Source: JABMQF01 sp964563755 (GTDB lineage Archaea; Nanobdellota; Nanobdellia; Woesearchaeales; UBA11576). From it: 64,000 nucleotides of DNA. The stretch covers positions 73,101 to 137,100 of the forward strand of contig CAZLYC010000004.1 of the NCBI GenBank assembly GCA_964563755.1, written 5' to 3'. The notes below the pieces were generated by a model, which worked only from the letters and a program-made list of their open reading frames with translations, ran no database searches and had not been told where the DNA came from. Positions within the stretch are counted from its first letter, which is position 1. Each line of letters opens with the position of its first letter. Below are positions 7,826 through 17,249 of this stretch, piece after piece. Position numbers and translations under genes: made by a program.

Positions 7826-8086
7826 TCATTCCTCCGCAGGTTTGTTCTTCTCCATGAACGTCTTGACGTTCTGTATTAGTGGGAATACTGCGGTTATCTC
7901 ATCAAAGTTAAGCCTTCCAAGCTTTGCGAATGTCGCGTCCCCTGACTGGTTTATCCTTTCCCTTGATATCTGCAGCTTATGTTCGCCATCGTTGTATGAC
8001 ATCACTGAAACTTTGAATTTGTTGTTGCCTACAGTGACTTCTTCTGAGTATATCTCCTTGTCTAGTGCTGGGTCGAATCCTGGCAT
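7826..8086 (-). CDS. small protein, possible PC4-like ssDNA-binding fold
   Basis: 86 residues. A start at 8086 is chosen because GGAGG lies ten bases before that ATG and a TATA box (TTTTTATACG) about 50 bases further up; the frame extends upstream but without signals. The core YSEEVTVGNNKFKVSVMSYN, KLQISRERI and FAKLGRLNFDEI resembles the beta-rich PC4/Sub1 transcription coactivator pattern, in which a basic strand is followed by a K-x-G-hydrophobic block. This is a weak pattern match and not a firm family call. It heads an operon with the DUF5652 and NSUN genes. Confidence 0.55.
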   Translation of the reverse strand: MPGFDPALDKEIYSEEVTVGNNKFKVSVMSYNDGEHKLQISRERINQSGDATFAKLGRLNFDEITAVFPLIQNVKTFMEKNKPAEE

Positions 8087-8181
8087 TTTTGTTGTCCTCC
8101 TTATAGTTTTCTGTATTGTTTCGTTAGTGGTCGTATAAAAATGTTTAGTATTATCAGGATATTGTCGCAAAATTATCAAAA

Positions 8182-9099
8182 CTATTCCCTGAACTCCACA
8201 GAATCAATCACTCCGTCGTAATCAAGGTCGAGTCCCTCTACTACTTTAGCGATTACGTTCGGTTTTAGCCTGTTGCCAGCATATATCTGCTTGAATCCCT
8301 TGAGGAATGCGGTTATCGCTGCCCTTGTGCCTGAGAATCTTTTTCCTGCGACGACAAGGACGCACTTTTCAGGGTTGAATGGATTCTGTATCTTGACGAT
8401 GAGACCTGTCTCGTCGCTTGAGTATTTTGTCTTGGTTATCTTTGAATAGATATTTTTGTCTGTAGTGAACTGTACAGGCAGTTGGTTGTTGAACTTCTCG
8501 GTCACTCTGTTGGTTATCGGTCCGCCTATCAGTATGAGATTCTGTTTCAGGTCTTCATTTGTTGTCTCTGTGTCCAGTCTTGTGTTTATCTCAGGGACAT
8601 AGTTGAGGAACGTACCAAAAAAAAGCCCGAGGTCGATAGCATAATATCCGTCCCTGCTCCTTGCTTTTTCTGGTCCGTGGGGGTCTGGGCTCCCTACTAT
8701 CATCCTCGCGTCGAACTTGCCGTCTATTATGAATGGTCTGAGGAATGCCGCGACTTTCTCATCTGTCGGTGATATCTCCTGCTTAGGTATGAGCTCTTTG
8801 AACCGCACAACAATAGCAGGTTCTGATACCTTGTAGAATTTTGCTATCGTGCCGTGCACTGATTCCTGCTTGATTACTTTTATTATTCCTGCCTTCTCGA
8901 GTTTTCTTATATGGTAATAGACTTTCTGCTCGTTCTCTTTTAACTCGTTCGCTATCATCTTCGGATACTTCTCAGTATCTGTTATTGCTGCGAGTATCTT
9001 TTTTGCGAGTTTGGAGCCGAAGCTGCCGACGTTCTCGAGAGCTATCTCTTTAGCATCAAGAGAATATGTTTTCTGTTTTTTTGTCTCGACTATTTTCAT
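8182..9099 (-). CDS. winged-helix protein fused to an S-layer-like C-terminal domain
   Basis: 305 residues from the ATG at 9099 (GGTG upstream; nine extra residues from 9126 are unlikely). Residues 20-95 form an ArsR-like winged helix (KILAAITDTEKYPKMIANELK, QKVYYHIRKLEKAGIIKVI). The rest contains DPHGPEKARSRDGYYAIDLG, LILIGGPITNRVTEKFN, NPFNPEKCVLVVAGKR, GTRAAI and an ending LDLDYDGVIDSVEFRE, which recalls the C-terminal domain of archaeal S-layer proteins. There is no signal peptide, so the protein should be cytoplasmic and DNA binding. Palindromes in its own promoter (9125-9164) suggest autoregulation. Ligand and targets are unknown. Confidence 0.75.
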   Translation of the reverse strand: MKIVETKKQKTYSLDAKEIALENVGSFGSKLAKKILAAITDTEKYPKMIANELKENEQKVYYHIRKLEKAGIIKVIKQESVHGTIAKFYKVSEPAIVVRFKELIPKQEISPTDEKVAAFLRPFIIDGKFDARMIVGSPDPHGPEKARSRDGYYAIDLGLFFGTFLNYVPEINTRLDTETTNEDLKQNLILIGGPITNRVTEKFNNQLPVQFTTDKNIYSKITKTKYSSDETGLIVKIQNPFNPEKCVLVVAGKRFSGTRAAITAFLKGFKQIYAGNRLKPNVIAKVVEGLDLDYDGVIDSVEFRE

Positions 9100-9124
9100 G
9101 TAATGCACCGATAAGCAAAAAAGC

Positions 9125-9164
9125 ATTAAAAATATATTTTTAATACTATTAAAAGATTTTTAAT
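9125..9164. promoter_or_regulatory. paired palindromic operator between regulator and glm operon
   Basis: A perfect 20-bp palindrome (ATTAAAAATATATTTTTAAT, 9125-9144) is followed by a second with 7-bp arms (ATTAAAA-GAT-TTTTAAT, 9148-9164). Centres lie about 21-22 bp apart, two helical turns, as expected for two dimers on one DNA face. The site lies just upstream of the winged-helix gene and about 140 bp before glmM. Confidence 0.6.
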
Positions 9165-9301
9165 AACCTTTAAATATATATTCTTTTCCATACAGGTCTT
9201 CCTTTGCAATTTGACGTTAAAAGGGGGGAATCCACGCTTTATAGCGGTTTTCTCTTGTTTTTAGCAGCTTATATGGTTGCTTATGTAATCAGGTGTACAA
9301 C

Positions 9302-10657
9302 ATGCGGAAGCTATTTGGTACTGACGGTATACGCGGGAAGTCAAACACGTTCCCGATGACAGCAGATCTTGCGTTGAAGCTAGGCCAGGCAGCAGGAATT
9401 ATTTTCAAGAAGCGGTCGAATAAAGACAACAGAATCACTGCATTGATAGGTAAGGATACAAGAAAGTCTTGCTATATCTTCGAGTATGCGTTAGTATCTG
9501 GCCTTTGTTCTGTTGGGATTGATGTTTATCTTGTAGGTCCTATGCCTACTCCTGCAATCTCGCATCTGACAAAGAGCTTTGCAGCCGATTTTGGTATAGT
9601 CATATCTGCTTCGCATAATCCTGCGACAGACAACGGGATAAAATTCTTCGATAAGGATGGTTTCAAGCTCCCTGACGGGATGGAAGAAGAGATTGAAGCT
9701 GTGCTTGATTCTGAGATTGATACTTCAGAAGTGAACGGTGTCCATGTAGGCAAGGCTACGAGGATAGACGACGCTGCAGGAAGGTATATTGAGTTCACCA
9801 AGAATTCAATAAAGAACATGTCGCTAGAAGGGCTCAAGCTTGTTCTTGACTGCGCGAATGGCGCGGCTTACAAGGTCGCTCCTCCGATATTCCGCGAGTT
9901 GGGAGCAGAAGTTATAGTTCTCAATAATTCTCCGAATGGGCTTAACATAAATGAGGATTGCGGCTCTCTGCATCCGGAAGTGATAAAGAAAGCAGTGCTT
10001 GAAAACAATGCTGACATAGGGATTGCCCTCGACGGTGATGCTGACAGGGTGATAATGGTAGATGAGAAGGGCAATGATGTGGATGGAGACCATATGATAG
10101 CGATGTGCGCGCTGGACATGAAGCGAAGAGGGAAGCTCAACAATGAAACGGTCGTTGTCACTGTCATGGCAAATATAGGTTTTGAAATCGCCATGAAGAA
10201 TGCAGGCATAAACGTCGTAAAGACGAATGTCGGCGACCGTTATGTTGTCGAGGAGATGCGCAAGAATAAGTTCTCTCTTGGCGGTGAGCAGTCAGGTCAT
10301 ATAATATTCCTTAACCGTTCAACGACTGGAGATGGCACCCTTGCTGCTTTGCAAGTCTTGGCATTGATGAAGACATCAAAGAAAAAGCTTTCAGAGCTCG
10401 CTAAGTGCATGACTTCTTATCCTCAGATTCTAAAGAACATAAAAGTCAGGGAAAAACGTCCTATTGATGTTATGGCTTCTGTAGAGAAAGAGATTTCTGC
10501 AGCAGAAAATAAGCTTGGAAACGAAGGCAGGGTGCTTGTCAGGTATTCCGGCACAGAGAACAAGTGTAGGGTCATGATTGAAGGCAAGAATCAGTCAGAG
10601 ATTGAAGCGCTGGCAGACAGGATTGCAGCGGCTATAAAAAAAGAGATAGGAGAGTGA
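9302..10657 (+). CDS. glmM: phosphoglucosamine mutase
   Basis: 451-residue alpha-D-phosphohexomutase that interconverts glucosamine-6-phosphate and glucosamine-1-phosphate in UDP-GlcNAc synthesis. It opens with the GlmM signature RKLFGTDGIRGKSN, has the phosphoserine loop ISASHNPATDNGIKFF near residue 100, the Mg-binding loop DGDADRV near 243, GGEQSGH near 325 and the phosphate-binding RYSGTE near 420. The start at 9302 is preferred to a GTG at 9293 because AGGTG then has normal spacing. glmU follows after six bases and glmS soon after, which fixes the pathway. The palindromic operator upstream may control the operon. Confidence 0.95.
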   Translation: MRKLFGTDGIRGKSNTFPMTADLALKLGQAAGIIFKKRSNKDNRITALIGKDTRKSCYIFEYALVSGLCSVGIDVYLVGPMPTPAISHLTKSFAADFGIVISASHNPATDNGIKFFDKDGFKLPDGMEEEIEAVLDSEIDTSEVNGVHVGKATRIDDAAGRYIEFTKNSIKNMSLEGLKLVLDCANGAAYKVAPPIFRELGAEVIVLNNSPNGLNINEDCGSLHPEVIKKAVLENNADIGIALDGDADRVIMVDEKGNDVDGDHMIAMCALDMKRRGKLNNETVVVTVMANIGFEIAMKNAGINVVKTNVGDRYVVEEMRKNKFSLGGEQSGHIIFLNRSTTGDGTLAALQVLALMKTSKKKLSELAKCMTSYPQILKNIKVREKRPIDVMASVEKEISAAENKLGNEGRVLVRYSGTENKCRVMIEGKNQSEIEALADRIAAAIKKEIGE

Positions 10658-10663
10658 ATTGAA

Positions 10664-11848
10664 ATGCAGGCAGTCATTATGGCAGCAGGGAAGTCGACGA
10701 GGACATACCCTCTCACATTCAACAGGCCAAAGCCCCTTCTTGAGGTGCTTGACAAGACAATACTTGAGCACAACCTCGACCAGCTGATAGGCATAGTCGA
10801 CGAAGTGATTATTGTTGTCGGATTCATGAAGGAGAAGATAATGGAAAAGTTCGGTGCGTCTTACAAGAGCCTGAAGCTGACATACGTGGAGCAGAAAGAG
10901 CAGCTTGGCACAGGCCATGCGTTGATGATGGCGAAGCCTTTCCTTAAAGACCAGTTCATTGTATTGAACGGGGACGACCTTTTCTCAAAAGAAGACCTTG
11001 CTTCAATAGCGAAGCATGATTACGCAATCCTTGTCAGGGAAGTTCCTGACGTCACTTCATTCGGCGCAGTTGTCGTCGAAGAAAAGAAAGTAAAGAAGAT
11101 TGTCGAGAAACCAGCTACTAACATATCTAAGTACGCTAACATAGGCGCGTATACATTCAAGACTGATGTTTTCAACATAGAACTTAAGAAGACAGAGCGG
11201 GGCGAATACGAAATAACTGATTACATATCAGTCCTTGCCGCAAAAAATCTTGTATACTATGAGGTTGTAAAGGGTTACTGGCTTCCTGTCGGCTATCCCT
11301 GGAATTATCTTGAAGCTAACGTCGCTATGCTGAAGAGGATCGGCAAGAGCAGCATAGACAAGACTGCGATAATCGAGCAGAATGTGACTCTAAAAGGCCT
11401 TGTGATTATAGGCAGTAACACGATAATAAAGGCAGGGACGTACATAGAAGGGCCTGTCTACATAGGGAATGACTGTGAAGTCGGTCCAGCTGCATACCTT
11501 AGGCCTGATACGATACTTCTCGACGGTGTGAGGACAAGAGGAGAGATAGTAGATTCGGTCCTCATGAAAAAAGTGACTGCTAAGCACAACTGCTACATAG
11601 GTCATTCTGTCATAGGTGAGAGGACGAATGTTGCCGCAGGAACGATAACTGCTGATTACAGGCATGACGCAAAGACCAACATGACTCTTATCAAAGGAAA
11701 GAAGATAGATACTGGTCGAAAGAAGCTCGGTGCTTTCATCGGCGATGATGTGCATCTTGGCATAGGCACGTTGATTTATCCTGGACGTAAGATCTGGCCA
11801 GGCAAGACAACTCTTCCGGCGCAGGTAGTAAAAGAAGATATTGAATAG
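10664..11848 (+). CDS. glmU: bifunctional-type sugar-1-phosphate nucleotidylyltransferase/acetyltransferase, GlmU-like
   Basis: 394 residues. The N-terminal Rossmann nucleotidyltransferase has AVIMAAGKSTRTYPLTFNRP and NGDDLF near residue 104; the C-terminal third is a left-handed beta-helix of hexapeptides (IIKAGTYIEGPVYIG, CYIGHSVIGERTNVAAG, ITADYRHD) ending in a predicted acetyltransferase tail. It should make GlcNAc-1-phosphate and UDP-GlcNAc from GlcN-1-phosphate, as in archaeal Sulfolobus- and Methanocaldococcus-type enzymes. Position between glmM and glmS supports this over a glucose-1-phosphate thymidylyltransferase role. The lysine-rich N-terminal RPKPLLEV matches the sugar-phosphate site. 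Confidence 0.9.
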   Translation: MQAVIMAAGKSTRTYPLTFNRPKPLLEVLDKTILEHNLDQLIGIVDEVIIVVGFMKEKIMEKFGASYKSLKLTYVEQKEQLGTGHALMMAKPFLKDQFIVLNGDDLFSKEDLASIAKHDYAILVREVPDVTSFGAVVVEEKKVKKIVEKPATNISKYANIGAYTFKTDVFNIELKKTERGEYEITDYISVLAAKNLVYYEVVKGYWLPVGYPWNYLEANVAMLKRIGKSSIDKTAIIEQNVTLKGLVIIGSNTIIKAGTYIEGPVYIGNDCEVGPAAYLRPDTILLDGVRTRGEIVDSVLMKKVTAKHNCYIGHSVIGERTNVAAGTITADYRHDAKTNMTLIKGKKIDTGRKKLGAFIGDDVHLGIGTLIYPGRKIWPGKTTLPAQVVKEDIE

Positions 11849-11909
11849 TCATAAACTGATGTTTTTACGAGTTGGTTCATTCCAATCTCCTCGCTAAAAG
11901 GTGATATTT

Positions 11910-13676
11910 ATGTGCGGAATTATAGGATATGTGGGAAGCAGGAACGCTTCAGGTATAGTCATAGATGGTCTGAAGAAGCTTGAGTACCGTGGCTATGATT
12001 CTTGGGGAATTGCGATAAAGCATGGTTCTATTTTCATAAGGAAAGATGTGGGTAAGATATCTGATTTTGACGACGCAGCATCTCTCCCGGTCTCAACAGT
12101 CGCGATAGGCCACACAAGATGGGCGACTCATGGCGCGGTAACAAAGGCGAATGCGCATCCTCACACTTGCTGCGCAGGGAAAGTCGCGGTTGTGCACAAC
12201 GGGATAATTGAGAATTTTCAGGAGCTAAGAAAAGAGCTTTCTCATCATGATTTCAAATCAGAGACCGATACAGAGATTGTCTCGCATCTGATAGAGGATA
12301 ATATCCGTGCAGGGCTTGATTTCGAGAAGGCAGTCCTTGCTGCTTTGCGCAGGCTTGAAGGGCGTTTTGCTATTGTCGCCATGTATGACGACAGCGACAA
12401 GGTCGTCGCTGCGAGGAAAGGCTCTCCTTTGACTATTGGCGTAGGTAAGGAAGATTATTTTATAGCGTCGGACGTACCGGCATTCCTTGATTATACCCGG
12501 GATGTCGTGTTCATGGATGATGGCGATGTCGCTGTGCTATCTTCATCCGGAGTTTCAAGGTTGAGATTCACAGACATGAATGGTGCAGCTATATCCCGAA
12601 AGCCTGTTGCAATAGACTGGACAGTCGAGCAGGCCGGTCTTGATGGACATGAGCATTACATGATAAAGGAGATTCTTGAGCAGCGCAATACTATAAGATT
12701 GGCCTTGACTCAGGATGATTCGAAGATAATGGAAGTCGCTAGGATGATAAACGAGGCATATGGCACTTTCTTCATCGGCTGCGGGACTGCAGGTAAAGTT
12801 GCGATGGTCGGCAGCTACCTTTTCTCGAAGATAACCAAGAAGCATATCAATGTCGTTGTCGGTTCAGAATTTCCAAGCTATCATGATTTTCTGACAGACA
12901 AGACCCTTCTTGTATGCATCTCGCAGTCTGGCGAGACCGCTGACACGTTAGAAGCGATTGAAGTCGCGAAGAAGAACGGCTGCAAGGTCGTTTCGATAGT
13001 GAACGTCATGGGTTCTACGATGCTTCGCATGAGCGATAACTATATCCTCTGCAATTCTGGTCCTGAGCGGGCTGTCTGCTCGACAAAAGTCACGACAGCT
13101 CAGATTGCGATAATGACTCTTCTTGCGTATGCCTGCGCAGGAAAGCTTGAAGAAGGTAAGAAGCTGCTTTCCAGGGTTGCGTCAAGCGTTGGAGTGATGC
13201 TCGACGAGCAATACCTCGATGAGATGCGTTTCCTGGCTAAGAAGCTTGCTGCGCATGAATCTATGTATATCATCGGACGCTCTTTGAATTATCCTATTGC
13301 TCTCGAGGCAGCAATAAAGATGCAGGAAGTGCCCTACATACATGCTGAAGGTTTTGCCGGCGGTGAATTGAAGCACGGTCCTATTGCTCTTATCCAGGAA
13401 GGGACACCATGCATCTCTCTTGTGGCGAATGATGATGTCAAGAATGAGATTCTGATAAATGCGCTTGAGATAAAGTCAAGAGGCGGTTTCATAATCGGCG
13501 TCTCGCCGAATGACAATGACATATTCGACTTCTGGATACCTGTTCCAGACCTGGGAATAGCGTCTCCCATAGCGAACATAATACCGATACAGCTGTTGAG
13601 CTATTTCACAGCACTGGAGAAGGACTGCGACCCGGATAAACCGCGTAATCTTGCTAAATCAGTTACAGTAAAATAA
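11910..13676 (+). CDS. glmS: glutamine-fructose-6-phosphate aminotransferase (isomerizing)
   Basis: 588 residues, normal length for GlmS, which makes glucosamine-6-phosphate from fructose-6-phosphate and glutamine. The start at 11910 gives MCGIIGYVG, so Cys2 becomes the N-terminal nucleophile of the class II glutamine amidotransferase domain; AGGTGAT lies before it. HTRWATHG and HNGIIENF follow. Two SIS domains occupy the rest (GCGTAGKVAM, SQSGETADTLEA, EGFAGGELKHGP), and the end KPRNLAKSVTVK is the family signature. It closes a glmM-glmU-glmS operon that encodes the whole route to UDP-GlcNAc. Its stop directly abuts that of the convergent small gene. Confidence 0.96.
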   Translation: MCGIIGYVGSRNASGIVIDGLKKLEYRGYDSWGIAIKHGSIFIRKDVGKISDFDDAASLPVSTVAIGHTRWATHGAVTKANAHPHTCCAGKVAVVHNGIIENFQELRKELSHHDFKSETDTEIVSHLIEDNIRAGLDFEKAVLAALRRLEGRFAIVAMYDDSDKVVAARKGSPLTIGVGKEDYFIASDVPAFLDYTRDVVFMDDGDVAVLSSSGVSRLRFTDMNGAAISRKPVAIDWTVEQAGLDGHEHYMIKEILEQRNTIRLALTQDDSKIMEVARMINEAYGTFFIGCGTAGKVAMVGSYLFSKITKKHINVVVGSEFPSYHDFLTDKTLLVCISQSGETADTLEAIEVAKKNGCKVVSIVNVMGSTMLRMSDNYILCNSGPERAVCSTKVTTAQIAIMTLLAYACAGKLEEGKKLLSRVASSVGVMLDEQYLDEMRFLAKKLAAHESMYIIGRSLNYPIALEAAIKMQEVPYIHAEGFAGGELKHGPIALIQEGTPCISLVANDDVKNEILINALEIKSRGGFIIGVSPNDNDIFDFWIPVPDLGIASPIANIIPIQLLSYFTALEKDCDPDKPRNLAKSVTVK

Positions 13677-13967
13677 TTATCTTAACACCTTGTACGCCAT
13701 CTTCGTGCAGAAGTAGCTTGCAACATACGCCACATTTGCAGTGGATGCATCCATCAGGAATCCTTTTATGCTCGAGTTTTCTGAGTAAGGTATCATTCCC
13801 ATGAGATTCGTGAGTCCGACTCCTGCTATTTGCCTGTAGTTGTCGTTATGGGATTCGCTGTCTGGATTCATTGTTGATTCTATCGAGCCTATCATCACTC
13901 CTGTCAATATTCCTGCAAGCCCTGCCATGGCAGAGGTAGCTAGTTTTTCGTTGATGGTGTTTTCCAT
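13677..13967 (-). CDS. hypothetical small membrane-associated protein
   Basis: 96 residues from the ATG at 13967, chosen because AGAGGC lies upstream and a TATA box (CTTTTATACT near 13988-13998) follows at about 25-30 bases. Two moderately hydrophobic segments (ATSAMAGLAGILTGVMIGSI and TANVAYVASYFCTKMAYKVL) could be membrane helices flanking a polar loop. No family recognised. It is convergent with glmS, the two stops being adjacent. Confidence 0.5.
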   Translation of the reverse strand: MENTINEKLATSAMAGLAGILTGVMIGSIESTMNPDSESHNDNYRQIAGVGLTNLMGMIPYSENSSIKGFLMDASTANVAYVASYFCTKMAYKVLR

Positions 13968-14159
13968 GACGTTCTTGCCTCTCGAGGTAGTATAAAAGTT
14001 TTCGTCTTCTTCCGTATATATTTTGGAGTTTATCAGTTTGATAAAAATCCGTCTACGAGCATATTTAACTTTTGCAAGCCTATTGATAAACAAGACATTT
14101 TGCCAGTGAATTTTTCGGTTATTTTCTTCCGGATGCCTCGCTGGCCTCGCTAAAGGAAA

Positions 14160-15179
14160 ATGAAGAAGACGTTAAGTCTGTTAGTAACAGCAGTTTTCGC
14201 CACACAACTGCAGTGCGCTCACGTCAGGAGGCAGCTTATTCCTAAGCTTGTTACTGTAAGTTCTTTTGACACCGGCGGGATTAAAGTTGATAAGTCGCTT
14301 GAAGAGAGATTATCTTTCATAGCTGATGTGAAGAACTTCGGCATGTCAAAGCTCGGCTTGATTTCCAGTGAGAATTATATGAGGTACAGGACTGTTGAGG
14401 ATGCAAGGACTCTTTATCTTCTCTATGTCGCTCCAAAGACAGAGCTGCCTGATTATCTCGGGAACTACAGAGATATAAATGAGGATGAGGAGTATAGGGA
14501 AGTGCCTGACGATCCAATTATACTTCACTCTAAATTGGATAAGCTCGTGGATGAAGAAGAGTATTATGTTTCTAATGGATATGATGTCCTGCGCAGGGTC
14601 GTGCAGGATTTTGATGACGGGAAAGGATGCGACCTCACGCCTCTGTTTCTCGCAAACAGCACTGCTCATCAGGTAAGGACGATACTTCATGAGGATTGGC
14701 ATCATACTTATGATGTCTTGCGTGGAGGCGGTCGGTCCAGGGAGGTAAATGAGTCCGCCGCGCAGGTGGTAGGGTATGCTGGTTCTATCGAATTCATGCG
14801 CTTGGTTTATGGCGAGAGTTCAAAGGAGTACAGGTCTGCAACTTCTGCATATGACCATGCGATAAAGCACGCAAAACTTGTCAATTCTGCATATGACGAG
14901 CTGCAGGAAATATATGATTCAAATATTTCCGAGGAGAAGAAGGTCAAGGCGCGCGAATCCGTGTTCAAGCGCCTGAAGAATGAGGGTTATATCTACAACA
15001 ATGCTTCGCTTTGGGACATGTACCCATATACTAAGCATTTCATCTCTTTTGTCAATGCTTATGAGAAGCTTGGGAGCGTCAAGGATTTTGTCGACATGAT
15101 GAAAGGAGCTCCGACTGATGAGGCTGGGGCGTTGAAGTATGTTCTATCCTACGGAAACAAGAAAAATAAGTTTGAATAG
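14160..15179 (+). CDS. exported HExxH protein, putative metallopeptidase
   Basis: 339 residues. The N-terminus MKKTLSLLVTAVFATQLQC is a signal peptide, possibly with a lipid-modified cysteine although the preceding residues fit the lipobox poorly. HEDWHH near residue 177 fits HExxH, and NESAAQ about 20 residues later supplies a glutamate in the place of a third zinc ligand, as in gluzincins and the predicted aminopeptidase family COG4324. The remainder is helical with many tyrosines. The protein would act outside the cell. There is no peptidase neighbour. The zinc-site reading is from motif alone. Confidence 0.65.
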   Translation: MKKTLSLLVTAVFATQLQCAHVRRQLIPKLVTVSSFDTGGIKVDKSLEERLSFIADVKNFGMSKLGLISSENYMRYRTVEDARTLYLLYVAPKTELPDYLGNYRDINEDEEYREVPDDPIILHSKLDKLVDEEEYYVSNGYDVLRRVVQDFDDGKGCDLTPLFLANSTAHQVRTILHEDWHHTYDVLRGGGRSREVNESAAQVVGYAGSIEFMRLVYGESSKEYRSATSAYDHAIKHAKLVNSAYDELQEIYDSNISEEKKVKARESVFKRLKNEGYIYNNASLWDMYPYTKHFISFVNAYEKLGSVKDFVDMMKGAPTDEAGALKYVLSYGNKKNKFE

Positions 15180-15185
15180 CTGTTC

Positions 15186-17129
15186 TTAGAAAACCTGTAT
15201 CCCTTCTAGTGTCTCTTTTATGAGCTGCTTGCAGTTCCTGACTTTCATGATGAGTTCAGGGTTGTCTTGGCTTGCCTTGTCTATCTGCTCGAGCTTGTCC
15301 ATGACCTGTGACAGGAGTCTTATCAGGTCGCCTTCAGAAAGCGTCGAGTTATCGAGTACCTTGACGAAGCTTTTCGTGTGGTAGCATGGGTCGATTATTG
15401 CGGTCATGTTCTCGAGGTTCTTGTGCCACTCGCCTCTCTTGAGGACGGGGTGTGAATATACCTTCCTTGTTATGTTCTGCACTATCTTCTGGTTGTATGT
15501 CCTGTGGAACATGAAGAATTTCTTCGGTTCATAGACTATTGCTGCTATTATGAGCATGATTGAATACTCGTCGAGAGGATAGTCGAAATTTGCCGCGAAT
15601 ATCTGTGATATCTCAAGTTCATTGGAGAATATCTTCGTGGTGAATCTTCCTAGGTCGGTGAGTTCGCCATTGTCTATATATCCAAGCTGTATAAGTGTCT
15701 TCTGGAGTTTCGTGAACCTTGCTTTTATCGAGCCAAGGACTCTCTTGTTATCTCCCTTTAGCTGCTGGAACGTGAAGAAGTTCATCCTGAGTATTGTCTG
15801 TATCTCTTCTGGATTATGCAGGTTGACCATATTGAGTACGGTATTGTATGTTATCCTGAACTGTGACTTGAGCGGGAGCACGTCTTCTCTTGTGAACTCC
15901 TCTATCTTGGCAAAATCAGCAGAGTACCTGTTTATTATCGATACAGAAAGCCCTTTTTCGTCTATGCCTCTCCTTCCTGCCCTGCCGGATATCTGGAAAT
16001 ATTCTTTTGAAGTAAGATATCTGAATCCCATCTTTGTGAACTTGCGTAGGCTGTCGAAGCAGACTGTTTTTGCAGGCATGTTTATCCCTACTGCGAAAGT
16101 CTCTGTCGCGAACAGCACTTTTATCAGGCCCATGCCGAACAATTTCTCGACGATATGCTTTGCGTCAGGAAGCAGGCCGGCATTGTGGAACGCTATGCCG
16201 TTCGGCAGGCATAGTCTTAGTTCCTGTATTGTCTTTAGTGACGCGAATTCCTTGCTCATCTTGCCGAATTCTTTTATTATCTCTGCAGCCATCTGCCTTT
16301 GTTCATCTTTGTTGAGGAGGCTGTGCCTTCTCGTGAGTTTGACAGCATATTCCTGTGTCTTCATCCTTGAGAATACGAAATATATGCACGGGAGGTTCGC
16401 TTCGTGGTCAAGTTCCCTGATCAGGTCCCTGAAGTCTGGCATCGGCGGCTTTTCATGTCTGTATCTTCCGCGCATGGCCTGCTTGTGGCTAGGATACCGG
16501 TCTAACTCTTTCCTTTCTTTTATCTCCTGGAGTGTTGTTATGCCTATTTCAGGGTCGTAGAATTTCCTTTCAAGAGGGACTGGCCTTATGTTGTGCTTTA
16601 TTATGTCGACGCGGTGGCCTTTTATCGTGCTGACCCAGTGCGCGAACTCGTCTGAGTTAGGTATGGTCGCTGATAGGAACAGGAATCTTATATGGTCAGG
16701 GCTGAATATTATGGATTCTTCCCAGATGTATCCTCTTTCCTCGTCGCTTATGTAATGCACTTCGTCCATTATGCAGTACGAGACATTGTCCAGGACAGCA
16801 TCCTTGACGATTGCCATGTTCCTGTAGACCTCTGTGGTCATTATGAGTATCTGTGCAGTCGGGTTTATTACTAGGTCTCCAGTGACAAGCCCTATCTTGT
16901 CTTCTCCATACTGCTCTTTGAAATCTCTGTATTTCTGGTTAGAAAGCGCTTTTATCGGGGCAGTGTAGATGACTCTTTTCTCTCCTTTGAGATCTTTGTC
17001 TATTATATAATCTGCGATTAAAGTCTTTCCGCTTCCTGTCGGTGCAGAGACAAGCACGGAATTATTCTTTTCTACTGCCGCTACAGCTTCTTCCTGGAAC
17101 CTGTCGAGCGTGAAATTCTGGAATTGCAT
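15186..17129 (-). CDS. Ski2/Mtr4-like DExH RNA helicase
   Basis: 647-residue superfamily 2 helicase. Motif I APTGSGKT near residue 30, motif II DEVH near 118, motif III SATIP near 150, HNAGLLP, TETFAVGINMPAKTV and the Q-x-SGRAGRRG motif VI near 385 are all present, in the arrangement of Ski2/Mtr4 proteins that feed RNA to exosome-type nucleases. The C-terminal 200 residues are helical and lack the DNA-repair Hel308 pattern. The start is nearly leaderless, with a TATA box near 17150. It is divergent from the radical SAM gene. RNA rather than DNA as substrate is inferred from motif similarity. Confidence 0.85.
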   Translation of the reverse strand: MQFQNFTLDRFQEEAVAAVEKNNSVLVSAPTGSGKTLIADYIIDKDLKGEKRVIYTAPIKALSNQKYRDFKEQYGEDKIGLVTGDLVINPTAQILIMTTEVYRNMAIVKDAVLDNVSYCIMDEVHYISDEERGYIWEESIIFSPDHIRFLFLSATIPNSDEFAHWVSTIKGHRVDIIKHNIRPVPLERKFYDPEIGITTLQEIKERKELDRYPSHKQAMRGRYRHEKPPMPDFRDLIRELDHEANLPCIYFVFSRMKTQEYAVKLTRRHSLLNKDEQRQMAAEIIKEFGKMSKEFASLKTIQELRLCLPNGIAFHNAGLLPDAKHIVEKLFGMGLIKVLFATETFAVGINMPAKTVCFDSLRKFTKMGFRYLTSKEYFQISGRAGRRGIDEKGLSVSIINRYSADFAKIEEFTREDVLPLKSQFRITYNTVLNMVNLHNPEEIQTILRMNFFTFQQLKGDNKRVLGSIKARFTKLQKTLIQLGYIDNGELTDLGRFTTKIFSNELEISQIFAANFDYPLDEYSIMLIIAAIVYEPKKFFMFHRTYNQKIVQNITRKVYSHPVLKRGEWHKNLENMTAIIDPCYHTKSFVKVLDNSTLSEGDLIRLLSQVMDKLEQIDKASQDNPELIMKVRNCKQLIKETLEGIQVF

Positions 17130-17249
17130 GACTTCTCGAAATCAGGCGAGTGGTTATAAATGTTTTGTGCTTCAGAGCAGCACATAGCCGATAAGGCGGT
17201 CGTTAATCTGGCAGTTAATCTTTTAAACATCCTGTTTTTGCCTGTTGTT

